NCBI GenBank assembly: GCA_049518415.1
Contig: JBEKRX010000009.1
Coordinates: 33,829-97,828 of the forward strand
Origin: CAVQND01 sp049518415
GTDB lineage: Bacteria > Verrucomicrobiota > Verrucomicrobiia > Limisphaerales > UBA8199
Length of the DNA stretch: 64,000 bases
Direction: 5' to 3'
Part shown: positions 8,067-17,476 of the stretch, piece by piece
Position numbering within the stretch: the first letter of the stretch is position 1
Layout of the letters: the number at the start of each line of letters is the position of its first letter
Notes under the pieces: model-generated
Told to the model about the DNA's origin: nothing
Databases searched by the model: none
Seen by the model: the letters and a program-made list of their open reading frames with translations, nothing else
Translations under genes and position numbers: made by a program

Positions 8067-8687
8067 TTATTGAATGGCAAATTCAGTGAAATAGATTTCC
8101 GAGACGCCCGGCTGGTCCACGATGGTGTTGAAACCGGCCAGCAATTCGCCCCGAATGAGGTTGCGGGCCCCGGGTTTTTCCAGGTCGGCAATGGTCTTGG
8201 CGCTGAGCAGGCCGCTGGCCAGGTCGCGGAGCTGAGGCTCCTTCTGGGCAATGCGGCCTTGGAAATCCGGGCCATCGCCCATGACCACGACGCTCGCCAA
8301 CAGGTAACGGGAACCCATGGTGCCGGCGACGTTGACGAGCAACCTGTTGAGGGAAACGCTCTGCCGCTGGCCCGCGTGGGCCGGGCCATTCCTGGTGGAG
8401 GCCTCCGTTTCCGCGTGGCCGCTCTTGCCGGCCTCCGCGGCGGCCGCCCCGGCGCCTCGCAGGGACTTTTGGAAGTGCGGCACCAGCACCAGGGTCGTGA
8501 CCCCATAGGCCAGCACAGGCATGGCCACCAGGGCCGCCAGCAGCGGCATCCAGGCCTGCCAGGAGCCGCTTGGGCCCGCCTTGGGCGCCGGCGGCGCGGC
8601 GGCTGCGGGAGCAGCGGGTTCCGGCAGTGGCTCGCGGGGGTGCTTCTCCTCCGCTCCGCGGCCAGGTTCGGGGCGTTGGCCGAGCAT
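8067..8687 (-). CDS. fliL: Flagellar basal-body protein FliL
   Basis: The 206-residue single-pass membrane protein has a cytoplasmic Pro/Ala-rich N-terminus, a membrane helix at about residues 47-70, and a periplasmic FliL domain. That domain includes VSLNRLLVNVAGTMGSRYLLASVVV and ends ISEIYFTEF-like (VSEIYFTEFAIQ). FliL surrounds the stator and supports torque at high load. It lies between flgE and fliM, as in Bacillus. It is longer than typical FliL (about 140-180) because of the N-terminal tail and a glycine/alanine linker after the helix. Confidence 0.9.
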   Translation of the reverse strand: MLGQRPEPGRGAEEKHPREPLPEPAAPAAAAPPAPKAGPSGSWQAWMPLLAALVAMPVLAYGVTTLVLVPHFQKSLRGAGAAAAEAGKSGHAETEASTRNGPAHAGQRQSVSLNRLLVNVAGTMGSRYLLASVVVMGDGPDFQGRIAQKEPQLRDLASGLLSAKTIADLEKPGARNLIRGELLAGFNTIVDQPGVSEIYFTEFAIQ

Positions 8688-8693
8688 AGTGGG

Positions 8694-9515
8694 TTAGCGC
8701 TTAAGGTTGACCAGCGTTTGGAGGATTTCGTCGCTGGTGGTGATGATCTTCGAGTTGGCCTCGAAGGCGCGCTGCGCGGTAATGAGGTTGGACATCTCGC
8801 TGGTCAGGTCGACGTTGGACATTTCGAGGGCATTGGACTGGATGGTGCCCAGGCCGGCGCTCTGGGGGGCGGCCGGCTGGGAGAGCAGGCCGGCGGCGGC
8901 CGTCTGAGCGTAGAGGTTGGCCCCCTGTTTGGCCAGCGCGTTGGGGTCGGTGCAATTCTGGAGCAAGACCTGGCCGCGGGCAAAGTTGGTGCCGTCGCTC
9001 AGGGTCACCTTGATCCGGCCGCTGCTGTCAATGTTGTAGGACGCGACCGTGGCGCCAGGGGTGGCGCCGGAGGGGGCGCCCGTGGCGTCGATCTTCAAAT
9101 CGCCCAGGGTGCTCAGCCCGCTGTCACTGAAACCCTGCACGCGCAGGCCGTCGGCGGTCACCAGGTAGCCGTTGCCATCCACGTGGAAGTCCCCGGCGCG
9201 GGTGAGGTACTGTGCGTTACTGGTGGTATTGCGAACGACGAAGAAGCCATTCCCGCTAATCGCCAGGTCGGTGGCCACACCGGTGCTGCTGATGGTGCCG
9301 GTCGCGAAGTTGCTTTGCGTGGCGGCGGTAGCGACGCCGGAGCCGATCTGGATCTCCGGGTCAGTGCTCAGCGCCTGGCTCAAGGCGTCCTGGAAATCCA
9401 TCCGTTCGGTCTTAAAGCCGCTGGTGTTGACATTGGCGATGTTGTTGCCAATGATACTGATATCTTGTTGGAATTGTTGGAGGCCGCTGACGGCGGTATT
9501 GAGTGCTGGAAACAT
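8694..9515 (-). CDS. flgE: Flagellar hook protein FlgE (short form)
   Basis: The 273-residue rod/hook family protein has the N-terminal signature FPALNTAVSGLQQFQQDISIIGNNIANVNTSGFK and the C-terminal EMSNVDLTSEMSNLITAQRAFEANSKII. These two coiled ends pack into the axial core. The length is like the 264-residue Bacillus hook protein, much shorter than the 400-residue enteric FlgE. FlgF/FlgG proteins have the same length, so sequence alone does not separate them. The position directly after flgD argues for the hook subunit. Confidence 0.88.
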   Translation of the reverse strand: MFPALNTAVSGLQQFQQDISIIGNNIANVNTSGFKTERMDFQDALSQALSTDPEIQIGSGVATAATQSNFATGTISSTGVATDLAISGNGFFVVRNTTSNAQYLTRAGDFHVDGNGYLVTADGLRVQGFSDSGLSTLGDLKIDATGAPSGATPGATVASYNIDSSGRIKVTLSDGTNFARGQVLLQNCTDPNALAKQGANLYAQTAAAGLLSQPAAPQSAGLGTIQSNALEMSNVDLTSEMSNLITAQRAFEANSKIITTSDEILQTLVNLKR

Positions 9516-9527
9516 AGGCGTATTGGG

Positions 9528-9956
9528 TTAAGGTTGCTGTTGGGTTTGGGAAATGGAGAGTACCTGGCTAAGGCTGTAAGACTGGCCGTTGACGGTTAGT
9601 TGCGGAATACCGGACTGGAACACGACAGCGCTGACGACGCCCGTATCGGTCTGGCCTTGCGCGGACTGGACCTGGACCGTTCGTCCGAGCAGGTTGCTGG
9701 CTTGGACCGCCGCCATATCCTGCTGCATGGCCTGGGTCTGTTGGAGGGTGCTGAACTGGGCCATCTGCCCGATGAACTCCGCGTCGCTCACCGGGTTGAT
9801 TGGGTCCTGGGAGGACAATTGTGTCACCAGCAATTTCAGGAAATCGTCCTGGTTGAGCGTCTGCTGGGGCAGTTGCACTGCTGGCGATTGGGTCTGGGTG
9901 TAGAGGCCGGCGGCCTGGGTGGCCGTGGCCATGGGCGTGGTTGAAGCGAGAGACAT
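9528..9956 (-). CDS. flgD: Hook assembly scaffold FlgD (short form)
   Basis: The 142-residue protein contains the FlgD core: LNQDDFLKLLVTQLSSQDPINPVSDAEFIGQMAQFSTLQQ followed by SNLLGRTVQV. FlgD caps the growing hook and is discarded on completion. The C-terminal FlgD Ig-like domains of enteric homologues are absent, as in the 140-residue Bacillus FlgD. The gene sits between fliK and flgE, 12 nt upstream of flgE, as expected for hook-phase genes. Confidence 0.95.
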   Translation of the reverse strand: MSLASTTPMATATQAAGLYTQTQSPAVQLPQQTLNQDDFLKLLVTQLSSQDPINPVSDAEFIGQMAQFSTLQQTQAMQQDMAAVQASNLLGRTVQVQSAQGQTDTGVVSAVVFQSGIPQLTVNGQSYSLSQVLSISQTQQQP

Positions 9957-9990
9957 AAGTTTGAACCAGGTTGAAGCGTCTAATAATCGG

Positions 9991-11463
9991 TTAAGCCCAC
10001 CATTCGCGTTGGCTGCCGGACGACCGGTTTCGGCGGCCGGGTTGGGAGGTTCCCCTTCGGCTGCTCGGCAGCTCCTTTAACTCTTCGACTCCCGGCAGGT
10101 CTTGCTCCGATGAGCGCTCCTGCCGGGCCGAGGAAGACTGTCCCCCGAGGAACGACCTCGAGTATTCGAGGCTCGAGACCAGCGGCGCCAGGCGCACGCC
10201 CTGCTCGGCCAGCCGGCTCTGCAATTGCGTCCACCCTGCCCCGAGCGCGGCAAAATCGCCCCGTTCGACGACGGCGAGCGCCTCGAAATGACCTTGCTGC
10301 CATTTAATGTGCAAGGCCAGTTGTGTGTTCGCGTCGGGCCTCAGGACCAGCCGGACGGAGGCGGCTTCGGCCCTCTCCAACCCGACCCTTGCGCTATCGA
10401 TGGCGTGGCGCACAGCGTCGGCGGCGCCAGCGTGAGGCCTCAGAGGCTCGGCCTGCGCCGTCAATTCGTGTCCGGCGGAGTGACCTGGCACGGCCAAGGC
10501 CGCCTCGCCGCCCCCGGAGGGCATCGCAGCAGCGGGTTCCCAGGCCGCCTCGCCGGCTTTCCGCTCGCGGCCGGCACCCTGGGGCAATTCGCTCCCAGCG
10601 ACCGAGACAGGCAAATTCTGCTCGGCCTGGCAGGCATTTTCGTTCACTTCGCGCGGTGCCAGCATTGCGCCAGTATCAGAAGCAACCGACATACCAGATT
10701 CGGAACGCTGCGGGCTTAGGCCGGCGTCGGGGGCAGTTGGACCGGTCCCGGTGGTCGGTCCTGGAGGAATCGACCCTGTAAGTGGCTCAGCCGGAATGGC
10801 CTCGTTCTCAACGGCTGCCAGACCTGCAGGCAGCAAGGCCTCTGCCCGAGTTTCCGGCGCGCTGCCCGGCTCCAGCCGCGTTGCGGGCGAGGTTTTTGGC
10901 GCCGCGGCACTGGCGGCTGGCTCGGCCGTCGAGTCCTTCGCCGCAGCAGGGCGCAATTGCTCCACCACCTCTGCCCGCGAACCGGCTTCGGCGCAGAATG
11001 ACCCCGAGACCAGGAGCAGCCCGCCAGCGGCGGTGGCTGATTCACCTGGCTGCCGCTCAGGACTGGGATCGGGGCCTTTTCCCTCCAGCGGCTTGTCCCC
11101 ACCCGCAGGCGCAGCGGTTGAAACCGGGGCGGACGGGACGCACCCTCCGGCGCTGGGCGCCGGCTGCCGGCAGGAAGCGGTGAGCAAATCAGGGAGCCAG
11201 CAGGGAATTTGGCTCGCCTCTGAATCCTGGTCCTGGCGGCGCCGGCCTTTTCCGGGGGCTCTTTGCGTTTCCGGGCCGGGAGTTTCATCGGACGCCGTCT
11301 CCACCGGCGCAATCCGGGGCGACTCGACCCCGGGCCTGAGGACGGCTTGGCTCAGGAGCGAGGCAAAGAGGCGGCATCCGACGGCGGGGTCGGATTGGCC
11401 GGGCAGGCCCTCCGGGGCCGGGGAGCCGGGGAGGAGGGCGGGCGTGGATGTGGCTGAGGTCAT
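9991..11463 (-). CDS. fliK: Hook-length control protein FliK
   Basis: The 490-residue protein is mostly Pro/Ala/Ser/Glu-rich and low in complexity, as expected for the extended molecular ruler part of FliK. The C-terminal part (about residues 340-450) resembles the FliK C-domain, with SVRLVLRPDANTQLALHIKWQQGHFEALAVVERG and LAEQGVRLAPL. FliK measures hook length and triggers the FlhB switch. Its ATG overlaps the previous gene's stop as ATGA, and flgD follows. The assignment relies on the C-terminal domain, the composition and the operon position. Confidence 0.88.
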   Translation of the reverse strand: MTSATSTPALLPGSPAPEGLPGQSDPAVGCRLFASLLSQAVLRPGVESPRIAPVETASDETPGPETQRAPGKGRRRQDQDSEASQIPCWLPDLLTASCRQPAPSAGGCVPSAPVSTAAPAGGDKPLEGKGPDPSPERQPGESATAAGGLLLVSGSFCAEAGSRAEVVEQLRPAAAKDSTAEPAASAAAPKTSPATRLEPGSAPETRAEALLPAGLAAVENEAIPAEPLTGSIPPGPTTGTGPTAPDAGLSPQRSESGMSVASDTGAMLAPREVNENACQAEQNLPVSVAGSELPQGAGRERKAGEAAWEPAAAMPSGGGEAALAVPGHSAGHELTAQAEPLRPHAGAADAVRHAIDSARVGLERAEAASVRLVLRPDANTQLALHIKWQQGHFEALAVVERGDFAALGAGWTQLQSRLAEQGVRLAPLVSSLEYSRSFLGGQSSSARQERSSEQDLPGVEELKELPSSRRGTSQPGRRNRSSGSQREWWA

Positions 11464-12074
11464 GGGGCCGCGGTCTTTTTCGGATTCTTGGAGGCGATCG
11501 TCAGGCGCAGGCGATTGGAGAGCAAGGCCGCGCGTTTGCTTTCCCCCTTGCTGCCCTGGCTCAGGCCCTCAAGAATCGGGGCCGACTCGGATTCTTTCAT
11601 CAACGCAAGGACTTTTATGACCTGCTCATCCTCCATCTCCCGAAGAATGCGGGTGGCCCCTTCGGGGCTCATGGTGCCATAGACCTTGGCGAGCTTTTTG
11701 AGGTTAACGATTTCTTCTTCGCCGACCCAGGTGACGGTGGCTTCGATGTTGGTCTTGAGCTGACTGACGGCCTGGGTGACGGCGTAGATCTCCTGGCGTT
11801 CGGCATTGAGGCGCGCCTCCAGTTCATCGAGTTGCAGCGCGCGAGCGCGCAGGGCCTCGCGCTGGTCTTTGAGTTCGGCGATCAACTGGCCCATTTCCGG
11901 GTTGTCGAAGTCCCAGGAGGGGCCGGAGCCGGAGCGCGCCTTCGCCGGGGCGCGAAACTCCTCGGCAATGCGGTTAAGCTGTTTCTGCGGCCCAAGGCAC
12001 AGCCAGGTGGTCAGGCAGTAGGCCACGGTGCCGAGCGCAAGGGCCATCCATTTGCTTTGGAGCAGGCGGATCAT
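11460..12074 (-). CDS. MotE/YlxF-like flagellar membrane protein
   Basis: The 204-residue protein has one membrane helix (about residues 8-28), a coiled-coil (about 65-115) and a C-terminal MgtE-N/FliG-like helical domain containing AKVYGTMSPEGATRILREMEDEQVIKVLALMKES. This is the layout of MotE, a periplasmic stator chaperone of alphaproteobacteria, and of YlxF, which lies between fliJ and fliK in Bacillus. That is exactly the slot here, with 4-nt overlaps on both sides. It probably helps stator or export assembly. Confidence 0.8.
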   Translation of the reverse strand: MIRLLQSKWMALALGTVAYCLTTWLCLGPQKQLNRIAEEFRAPAKARSGSGPSWDFDNPEMGQLIAELKDQREALRARALQLDELEARLNAERQEIYAVTQAVSQLKTNIEATVTWVGEEEIVNLKKLAKVYGTMSPEGATRILREMEDEQVIKVLALMKESESAPILEGLSQGSKGESKRAALLSNRLRLTIASKNPKKTAAP

Positions 12075-12544
12075 GACATTAGGGAGGGTTCTTCACGGCC
12101 CGAACTGGCCAGGAGGGGAACGCGCTTGGAGAGTTCGTCGAGCAGTTTCTGCTCGGCGCGGGCCGCTTCATAATCGTGCATTCGGCGCTGGCGGTGGCGC
12201 AGGCGCTCCAGCGTTTCCCGCCGCCGGGTGGCCAGGAGGAGTTGGCGCCGGGCCTCTTCGAGTTGCTCCCGCGCCTGGGCCAGTTCGCGGGCCATCCGGG
12301 TGCGCCGGTCATACAACAGGCCGGCATAGAGGCGCCACTGCTCGAGTTCCTCGGCCCGCAGGCCCGCAGCCAGGCGGGCGCGCCACAGTTGGTCGTTGGC
12401 GGCAATCTCGGCCTCGGCAGACCGCAAGCGGGCGGCGGCTTGGTCGAGCGCGACACAGGCTCCGGCGCAAACCTGCTGGGCGGTCTGCTCGGCCTGCTCG
12501 CGCAAGGTCAACACGGCTTGGAGTCTGAAGCGGAAGGCTTTCAT
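12071..12544 (-). CDS. fliJ: Flagellar export chaperone FliJ
   Basis: The 157-residue, almost wholly helical coiled-coil protein begins FRFRLQAVLTLREQAEQTAQQ, the usual FliJ opening. The rest is rich in Arg/Glu/Ala heptads. FliJ resembles the gamma subunit of F1 ATPases, inserts into the FliI hexamer and contacts FlhA. It overlaps fliI upstream and motE/ylxF downstream by 4 nt each. Confidence 0.9.
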   Translation of the reverse strand: MKAFRFRLQAVLTLREQAEQTAQQVCAGACVALDQAAARLRSAEAEIAANDQLWRARLAAGLRAEELEQWRLYAGLLYDRRTRMARELAQAREQLEEARRQLLLATRRRETLERLRHRQRRMHDYEAARAEQKLLDELSKRVPLLASSGREEPSLMS

Positions 12545-13980
12545 GCCGCTTTGACGGCCGAAGCCGTTTTAGCTTTGGCCAAGGGGGCCAGAGTTCTGTC
12601 GAGCAGCGACCAAGTCTGCTCCAGGGCGAAGCCCTCGGCGACACCCTGGCGGAGGAATTGGCGCAACGGTTCGTGCCGCGCCAGGGCCTCATCGATGGCG
12701 GGGTTGCTGCCGGCCGGGTAAGCGCCGATGTTGATCAGGTCCTGGTTTCTCCGATAGACGGCCATCTGCTCGCGGGCGCGGCCGGTGAGGTCGAGTTGCG
12801 CCGGGGTTTGCAATTCCCGGGCCAGGCGGCTCACGCTCTCCAGCACCTCGACGGCAGGATACTGGTTTTGGGTGGCCAGCTCCCGAGACAGGACGATGTG
12901 CCCGTCGAGGATGGAGCGCACGGCGTCGGCGACCGGGTCGTTCATGTCGTCAGCTTCGACCAGGACCGTAAACAGGCCGGTGATCGTGCCCTGCTCGCCG
13001 GCGCCGGCGCGCTCGAGCAAGCGCGGCAGCACCGAGAAGACCGACGGCGTATAGCCGCGGGTGGTGGCGGGTTCGCCGATCGCCAGGCCGATCTCGCGCT
13101 GCGCCATGGCGAAGCGGGTCACCGAATCCATCATGAGCAGCACGTTCTGGCCCTGGTCACGGAAATGTTCGGCGATGGCCATGGCCAGAAAGGCCCCTTT
13201 CACGCGAGCCAGGGCCGGCTCATTGGAGGTGGCGACGACCAGGACCGACTTGCGCCGACCGGCTTCGTCGAGGTCCTTTTCCAGGAAGTCGCGCACCTCG
13301 CGGCCCCGTTCGCCGATCAGGGCAATCACGTTAACGTCGGCTTCCGCATGGCTGGCCATCATCCCGAGCAGGATGGATTTGCCGACCCCGCTGCCGGCGA
13401 AGATGCCCAGGCGCTGGCCGCGCCCGCAGGGCACGAAGGCATCCACCGCCTTGATGCCGGTGCGAAAGACGGTGTGGATGCGCTGGCGTTTGAGCGGGTG
13501 CGGCGGCAGCAAATGCAGCCCGATATTGTGCGGGCCGCGAATCGGGCCCCGCCCATCGAGCGGCTGGCCCAGCCCGTCAATGACCCGGCCTTTGAGGTCG
13601 TCCCCAACGCTCATCGAGAACGGAGCGCCCGTGGCCAGGACTTCGCTGCCCGGGTGAACACCACGCACCTCCCCCAGCGGCATGAGCAGGAGGTGGTGGT
13701 CCCGAAAGCCGACGACTTCCGCCAGCGTCGTGCTATCGTGCCGGGCCGACTCGATGCGGCAGACCTCCCCCACCCCCGCCAGGGGGCCTTGGGACTCGAC
13801 CACCAGACCGATCAATTGGACGACTCGCCCGCGCGCTTCAGCGGGGCGGGCCTTCCTGACGCAAGCCAGGGCCGACGCCAGCGACGCCGGCAGAGGCCCG
13901 GGACAGGCCGTAGGCCGGGGCGCGCCGCTGGGCGGCCCCGCAGCCAGGGGAGGCGGAGGTTCCAGGACCTGAGCGTTCAT
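12541..13980 (-). CDS. fliI: Flagellar export ATPase FliI
   Basis: The 479-residue ATPase is related to F1-beta. Walker A is AGSGVGKS (about residues 195-202), Walker B is VLLMMDSVTRFAMAQRE, and TGLFTVLVEADDMNDPVADAVRSILDGHIVLSR is the family signature. FliI unfolds or releases export substrates at the base of the flagellum. The ATG at 13980 overlaps the fliH stop as ATGA and is preferred to an upstream extension that lies in fliH sequence. The N-terminal 45 residues are Pro/Ala-rich. Confidence 0.97.
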   Translation of the reverse strand: MNAQVLEPPPPLAAGPPSGAPRPTACPGPLPASLASALACVRKARPAEARGRVVQLIGLVVESQGPLAGVGEVCRIESARHDSTTLAEVVGFRDHHLLLMPLGEVRGVHPGSEVLATGAPFSMSVGDDLKGRVIDGLGQPLDGRGPIRGPHNIGLHLLPPHPLKRQRIHTVFRTGIKAVDAFVPCGRGQRLGIFAGSGVGKSILLGMMASHAEADVNVIALIGERGREVRDFLEKDLDEAGRRKSVLVVATSNEPALARVKGAFLAMAIAEHFRDQGQNVLLMMDSVTRFAMAQREIGLAIGEPATTRGYTPSVFSVLPRLLERAGAGEQGTITGLFTVLVEADDMNDPVADAVRSILDGHIVLSRELATQNQYPAVEVLESVSRLARELQTPAQLDLTGRAREQMAVYRRNQDLINIGAYPAGSNPAIDEALARHEPLRQFLRQGVAEGFALEQTWSLLDRTLAPLAKAKTASAVKAA

Positions 13981-14570
13981 GGCGCGAGGCATTGGCGGAT
14001 TAAGGCCAACTTCGTTTCCCGCCGGGCATCGATCAGCCCGAATCGGGTCTCGACGAGGCAGCCGCCGCGGCTGACCTCGCTCGAGGTATGGAAACGCATG
14101 TTTTCGTTGCCCGGTCCAGGCACCAGCACCGGCGAGCTGCACTCTTGGAGCAGAGCCAGGTCGTCCGCGTGCAAAAAGACGTCAAATTCGGTGCTTTCCT
14201 GGGCCTGCGCGACGGCGGAGCGGACGGCGCCCTCAACCATTTCGGCGGAGATGGGCAGGCCGCAAACGAGCTTGCCGGCCACCTCGAGGGCCAGTTCGAT
14301 CAAGCCGGACTCCCATTGACTCACAACCTGGGGCACGGCCTGGCGAAGCGAGGCGAGGACGCCGTTCTGGAGTTCGATGAGTTGGGCGCGCTGGCGCAGA
14401 AGCTGTTCGCCGAGGCGTCTCTCGCCCTCCACCAGGCCGCGTTGGTAGGCGGCCTCCTCGCGTTGGCTGTGGAGGGCCTCGAGCGCCTGGCGGCTTTCGG
14501 AGGCCTCGGGGAAAAGGAGGCCCGCCTCCACGAGCGGTTGGCTGAAAAGAATGGACTTATGCCATTTCAT
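13977..14570 (-). CDS. fliH: Flagellar assembly protein FliH
   Basis: The 197-residue protein starts at MKWHKSILFSQP. It has a helical Glu/Arg/Gln-rich middle (AAYQRGLVEGERRLGEQLLRQRAQ) and the FliH C-terminal domain (GLIELALEVAGKLV to RGGCLVETRFGLIDARRETKLALI). FliH is the peripheral stalk-like regulator of FliI and docks it to FliN. The start at 14570 overlaps the end of fliG by 14 nt. A longer frame exists upstream but lies inside fliG. Confidence 0.92.
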   Translation of the reverse strand: MKWHKSILFSQPLVEAGLLFPEASESRQALEALHSQREEAAYQRGLVEGERRLGEQLLRQRAQLIELQNGVLASLRQAVPQVVSQWESGLIELALEVAGKLVCGLPISAEMVEGAVRSAVAQAQESTEFDVFLHADDLALLQECSSPVLVPGPGNENMRFHTSSEVSRGGCLVETRFGLIDARRETKLALIRQCLAP

Positions 14571-15624
14571 GGCGGGCCTCCTTGCGGATTTGGACCAGGT
14601 CGACAGTGCCTTCCGCCTCGAGGCGGCGGACGGCATCGATGACGCGCATTTGGGCGCTTTCGATGTCGCGCTGACGCGCGGGCCCCATGAAGCTCATTTC
14701 TTCCAGCACGGCCTCGGCGGCGCGTTTAGTGATGCAAGCCAGGAGCGTGGTCTTGAGCTTTTCGCTGGCGCTCCTGAGCGCCAGGGCCAGCTCCCGCAAA
14801 TCGACCTCGCGCAGGATCCGCTGGAGCGTGACCGCATCCAGACCGACGAGGTCCTCGAAGGTGAACATCTTCTGGCGGATCGCCTGGCCCAGCTCGGGGT
14901 TGCGCTCCTCCAGCGACCCAAGCACGGTCTTGCTCTGCATGTTGTCCATGGCGTTGAGCAGGTCGGCCGCGGTCTCCACGCCGCCCGTCTGGCTGAGCGC
15001 GCGGGTCCGGCTGACCCCGCGCTTGGCGACGAGGATTTCCACGACTTTTTCGACCACCTCTACCGGGGTGGGGGCGAGCGTGGCGATGCGTTCGAGGATC
15101 TTGTCGCGCTGGTCGGGCTCGAAATAGGAGAGGGCCTCGGCCGCTTTATCCGGGCCGGCATAGGAAAGGACCAGGGCTACCGTTTGCGGCTGTTCCTGGC
15201 GCAGCAGGCTATAGACTTGGCGCGGCTCCATATCGAGAATTTCATGGATGGCGGCGACGGCGGAGCGGGTGGGGGCCACACGACCCAGGATTTCGGCGGC
15301 TTTGAACACCCCGATGGCCTTTTCCAGCGTGGCCCGCGTGACCTCCGGCCCGCCGTGGATGGCGGTGCCGGCCTCGACCGCGACTTCGGAGAATTCGGCC
15401 AGGATTTCGCTCTGGAGTTCCTGGCTGATCATGGTGACCTTGGACATCTCGCCGGAGATGGCCTCAACCTCGGGAGGGTTGAACCCGCGCAGGACCTGCC
15501 CGGCGGCCTCAGGTCCCAGGATCACCAGGAGGGCGGCCAGTTTCTGGACGCGCGTAAGCCGGTGGGCCTCGGCGGCGGCCCCGGGAGGTTTGCTGGCCAG
15601 GTCAGGCATTGCCATAGCCGTCAT
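14557..15624 (-). CDS. fliG: Flagellar motor switch protein FliG
   Basis: The 355-residue protein has the three FliG domains: N-terminal domain binding FliF (LTRVQKLAALLVILGPEAAGQVLRGF), middle domain (EQPQTVALVLSYAGPDKAAEALSYFEPDQRDKILERIATL) and the C-terminal torque domain (FTFEDLVGLDAVTLQRILREVDLRELALALR). FliG couples stator movement to rotation. It overlaps fliF by 4 nt and fliH by 14 nt. No key segment is missing. Confidence 0.97.
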   Translation of the reverse strand: MTAMAMPDLASKPPGAAAEAHRLTRVQKLAALLVILGPEAAGQVLRGFNPPEVEAISGEMSKVTMISQELQSEILAEFSEVAVEAGTAIHGGPEVTRATLEKAIGVFKAAEILGRVAPTRSAVAAIHEILDMEPRQVYSLLRQEQPQTVALVLSYAGPDKAAEALSYFEPDQRDKILERIATLAPTPVEVVEKVVEILVAKRGVSRTRALSQTGGVETAADLLNAMDNMQSKTVLGSLEERNPELGQAIRQKMFTFEDLVGLDAVTLQRILREVDLRELALALRSASEKLKTTLLACITKRAAEAVLEEMSFMGPARQRDIESAQMRVIDAVRRLEAEGTVDLVQIRKEARHEMA

Positions 15625-17267
15625 TTTGGGGGCGGGCTCTCGCCCCGGTTAAGCCACCCGCGAATGGCTTGGGTCATGTTTTGCGGGTTCTCCTTGATCA
15701 GTTGATTGAGCACTTCGACGGTGACCACGCCGCTGCCCGCTTCGGCGCGGGCATCCAGGCCCAGGCCATGGCCGTTGCCATGGCCGTTGCCGTGGCCATT
15801 GCCCTGGCCGCTGCGCGGGTGCCAGCCCAGGCGACCCACCCCCACCGCAACCGGAATGTCCTCCGCCGAGGTCCGTTTGAAGAGCCGGACAAACAGGAAC
15901 AGGATGCCCGCCGCCAGCGCCGGATAGACCAGGTTGCGGGCGACCGTCCACCAGAAATCGCGGCGCTCCTGGGTTTCAAGGTGATGGGCGATTTCGGTGG
16001 CGAACTGGTCGTTGAAGGGCAGTTCCTCGACTTTGAGCTCATCCCCACGGGTGGTGACGATGCCCAGGGCGCTGCTCACTATCCCCCGCAGTTTCTCGAT
16101 CTCCTCCGGCGGCCGACTGACGACTTTCCGCGAGGACCCGGCGCCTTCAACCTTGGCCGCCACGGTCACGGCGGCGGACAGGCGCTTGAGGCCGCCGGCG
16201 ACCTGCGTGACGTTGCTGGTAGTCTTGCTGACTTCGTATTCGGTCTGACCAGTGGTTTTTTTGTTGCGGGTGTTGGTCAGGGGCCCGGCGAGGTTGTTGG
16301 TCGTTGCATTGCCCGGGGTATTGGCGCTGACGCCGACCGCCTCGTTGTTGTTAGCCGTAGTGGAATCCTCACTGGATTCGTCCTTGGTCTGGCTGCGGAT
16401 GACCTGGCCATCCGGGTCAAACTTCTCCTCGGTCCGTTGGATGGTATCGAAGTTGATCTCGGCGGCGACGCGGACGATGGCCTGGCCAGGGCCAAGGACC
16501 TTTTCGAGCAGGCCTTCGGCCTTTTTGGCCAGGTATTGCTCCAGGTTGCGCCGGGCGTCGAGCTGGCTGGCGGTGAGGCCCACCAGCGAATCGTTTTCGA
16601 CATTTTCCGACAGCACATTGCCCTGGTTATCTACCACGCTGACAAAGTTGGGTTTGAGTCCTTCGACGGAATTGGCGACCAGGAAGCGGATGGAATTGAT
16701 GGCCTGGGGTGAGAGCTGGCCGTTGCCGCGAAGGCGGATGAACACCGAGGCGGTGGCATGTTTGTCTTTGTCCAGGAGCAGGCGGTTTTCCGGGAGCACG
16801 ACCATCACCCGCGCGCTTTCCACCTCATCAATCTGCGCGATGGTGCGGGCCAGCTCGCCCTGGAGGGCGCGGATGTAATTGGCGCGCTGCACGAAGTCGG
16901 AGATGCCGAAGTTCGGCTTGTCGAAGATCTCGAACCCGACGCCGTCGCTGCGGGGGATGCCCTTGCCGGCCAGTTGCATGCGCACCACGTGGACTTTTTC
17001 GCCGGGCACCAGGATGGAGCTGCCGCCCGTGCCGATCTTGTACGGAACCTTGGCATCGTCCAGGGCGGCGATCACCTTCGAGGCCTCGCCATCGGATAGC
17101 TTGCCGTAGAGCAGACTATACTCGGTGCGGCCGGACCACCAGGCCACGCCCACCACTCCCAGGAACAACACACCGCTGGCCAGGACCACGCTCACCCGCT
17201 GGTTGGTGCCCAGTTGTCTCCAGATCTCCTGCAACTGGCGTCCGATTTTGGCAACGTTGGGATTCAT
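15621..17267 (-). CDS. fliF: Flagellar MS-ring protein FliF
   Basis: The 548-residue protein has a first membrane helix at about residues 28-47 and ring-building motifs (YSLLYGKLSDGEASKVIAALDDAKVPYKIG, NYIRALQGELARTIAQIDEVESARVMVVLPE). A Ser/Thr/Asn-rich loop follows, then a second helix (VYPALAAGILFLFVRLF). The C-terminal FliG-binding tail is preceded by a Gly-Asn-Gly-His repeat coded by a 12-bp tandem repeat at about 15765-15808. FliF is the base on which the motor assembles. The gene starts at ATG 17267 after a 209-bp gap from fliE. Confidence 0.97.
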   Translation of the reverse strand: MNPNVAKIGRQLQEIWRQLGTNQRVSVVLASGVLFLGVVGVAWWSGRTEYSLLYGKLSDGEASKVIAALDDAKVPYKIGTGGSSILVPGEKVHVVRMQLAGKGIPRSDGVGFEIFDKPNFGISDFVQRANYIRALQGELARTIAQIDEVESARVMVVLPENRLLLDKDKHATASVFIRLRGNGQLSPQAINSIRFLVANSVEGLKPNFVSVVDNQGNVLSENVENDSLVGLTASQLDARRNLEQYLAKKAEGLLEKVLGPGQAIVRVAAEINFDTIQRTEEKFDPDGQVIRSQTKDESSEDSTTANNNEAVGVSANTPGNATTNNLAGPLTNTRNKKTTGQTEYEVSKTTSNVTQVAGGLKRLSAAVTVAAKVEGAGSSRKVVSRPPEEIEKLRGIVSSALGIVTTRGDELKVEELPFNDQFATEIAHHLETQERRDFWWTVARNLVYPALAAGILFLFVRLFKRTSAEDIPVAVGVGRLGWHPRSGQGNGHGNGHGNGHGLGLDARAEAGSGVVTVEVLNQLIKENPQNMTQAIRGWLNRGESPPPK

Positions 17268-17337
17268 GGGGCTGCAACGGTCAATCGCCGGCGAGCGCGC
17301 TCACCGCCGGGGAGCGAAGGACCGCGGTGAGGTCGGT

Positions 17338-17364
17338 GGGTTAAACAAGTTAAATGAGCCGAAC
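17338..17364. repeat. Short 9-bp repeat in the fliE-fliF gap
   Basis: Three 9-bp units (GGGTTAAAC, AAGTTAAAT, GAGCCGAAC) lie in the 209-bp gap 17268-17476. They match the 9-bp type found in fliO. The rest of the gap holds an ATCCGAAATCCGA-type direct repeat at about 17402-17420. I see no convincing internal promoter. Confidence 0.6.
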
Positions 17365-17476
17365 CGCCGGTCAAAACTACCCCGACATCGCCTCGGCTTG
17401 AAATCCGAAATCCGACTTCGGACTTCAGGGCGTACATCTGAGTACTTTTGCATGGGGCTGGAAAAGGGTCGGGGTC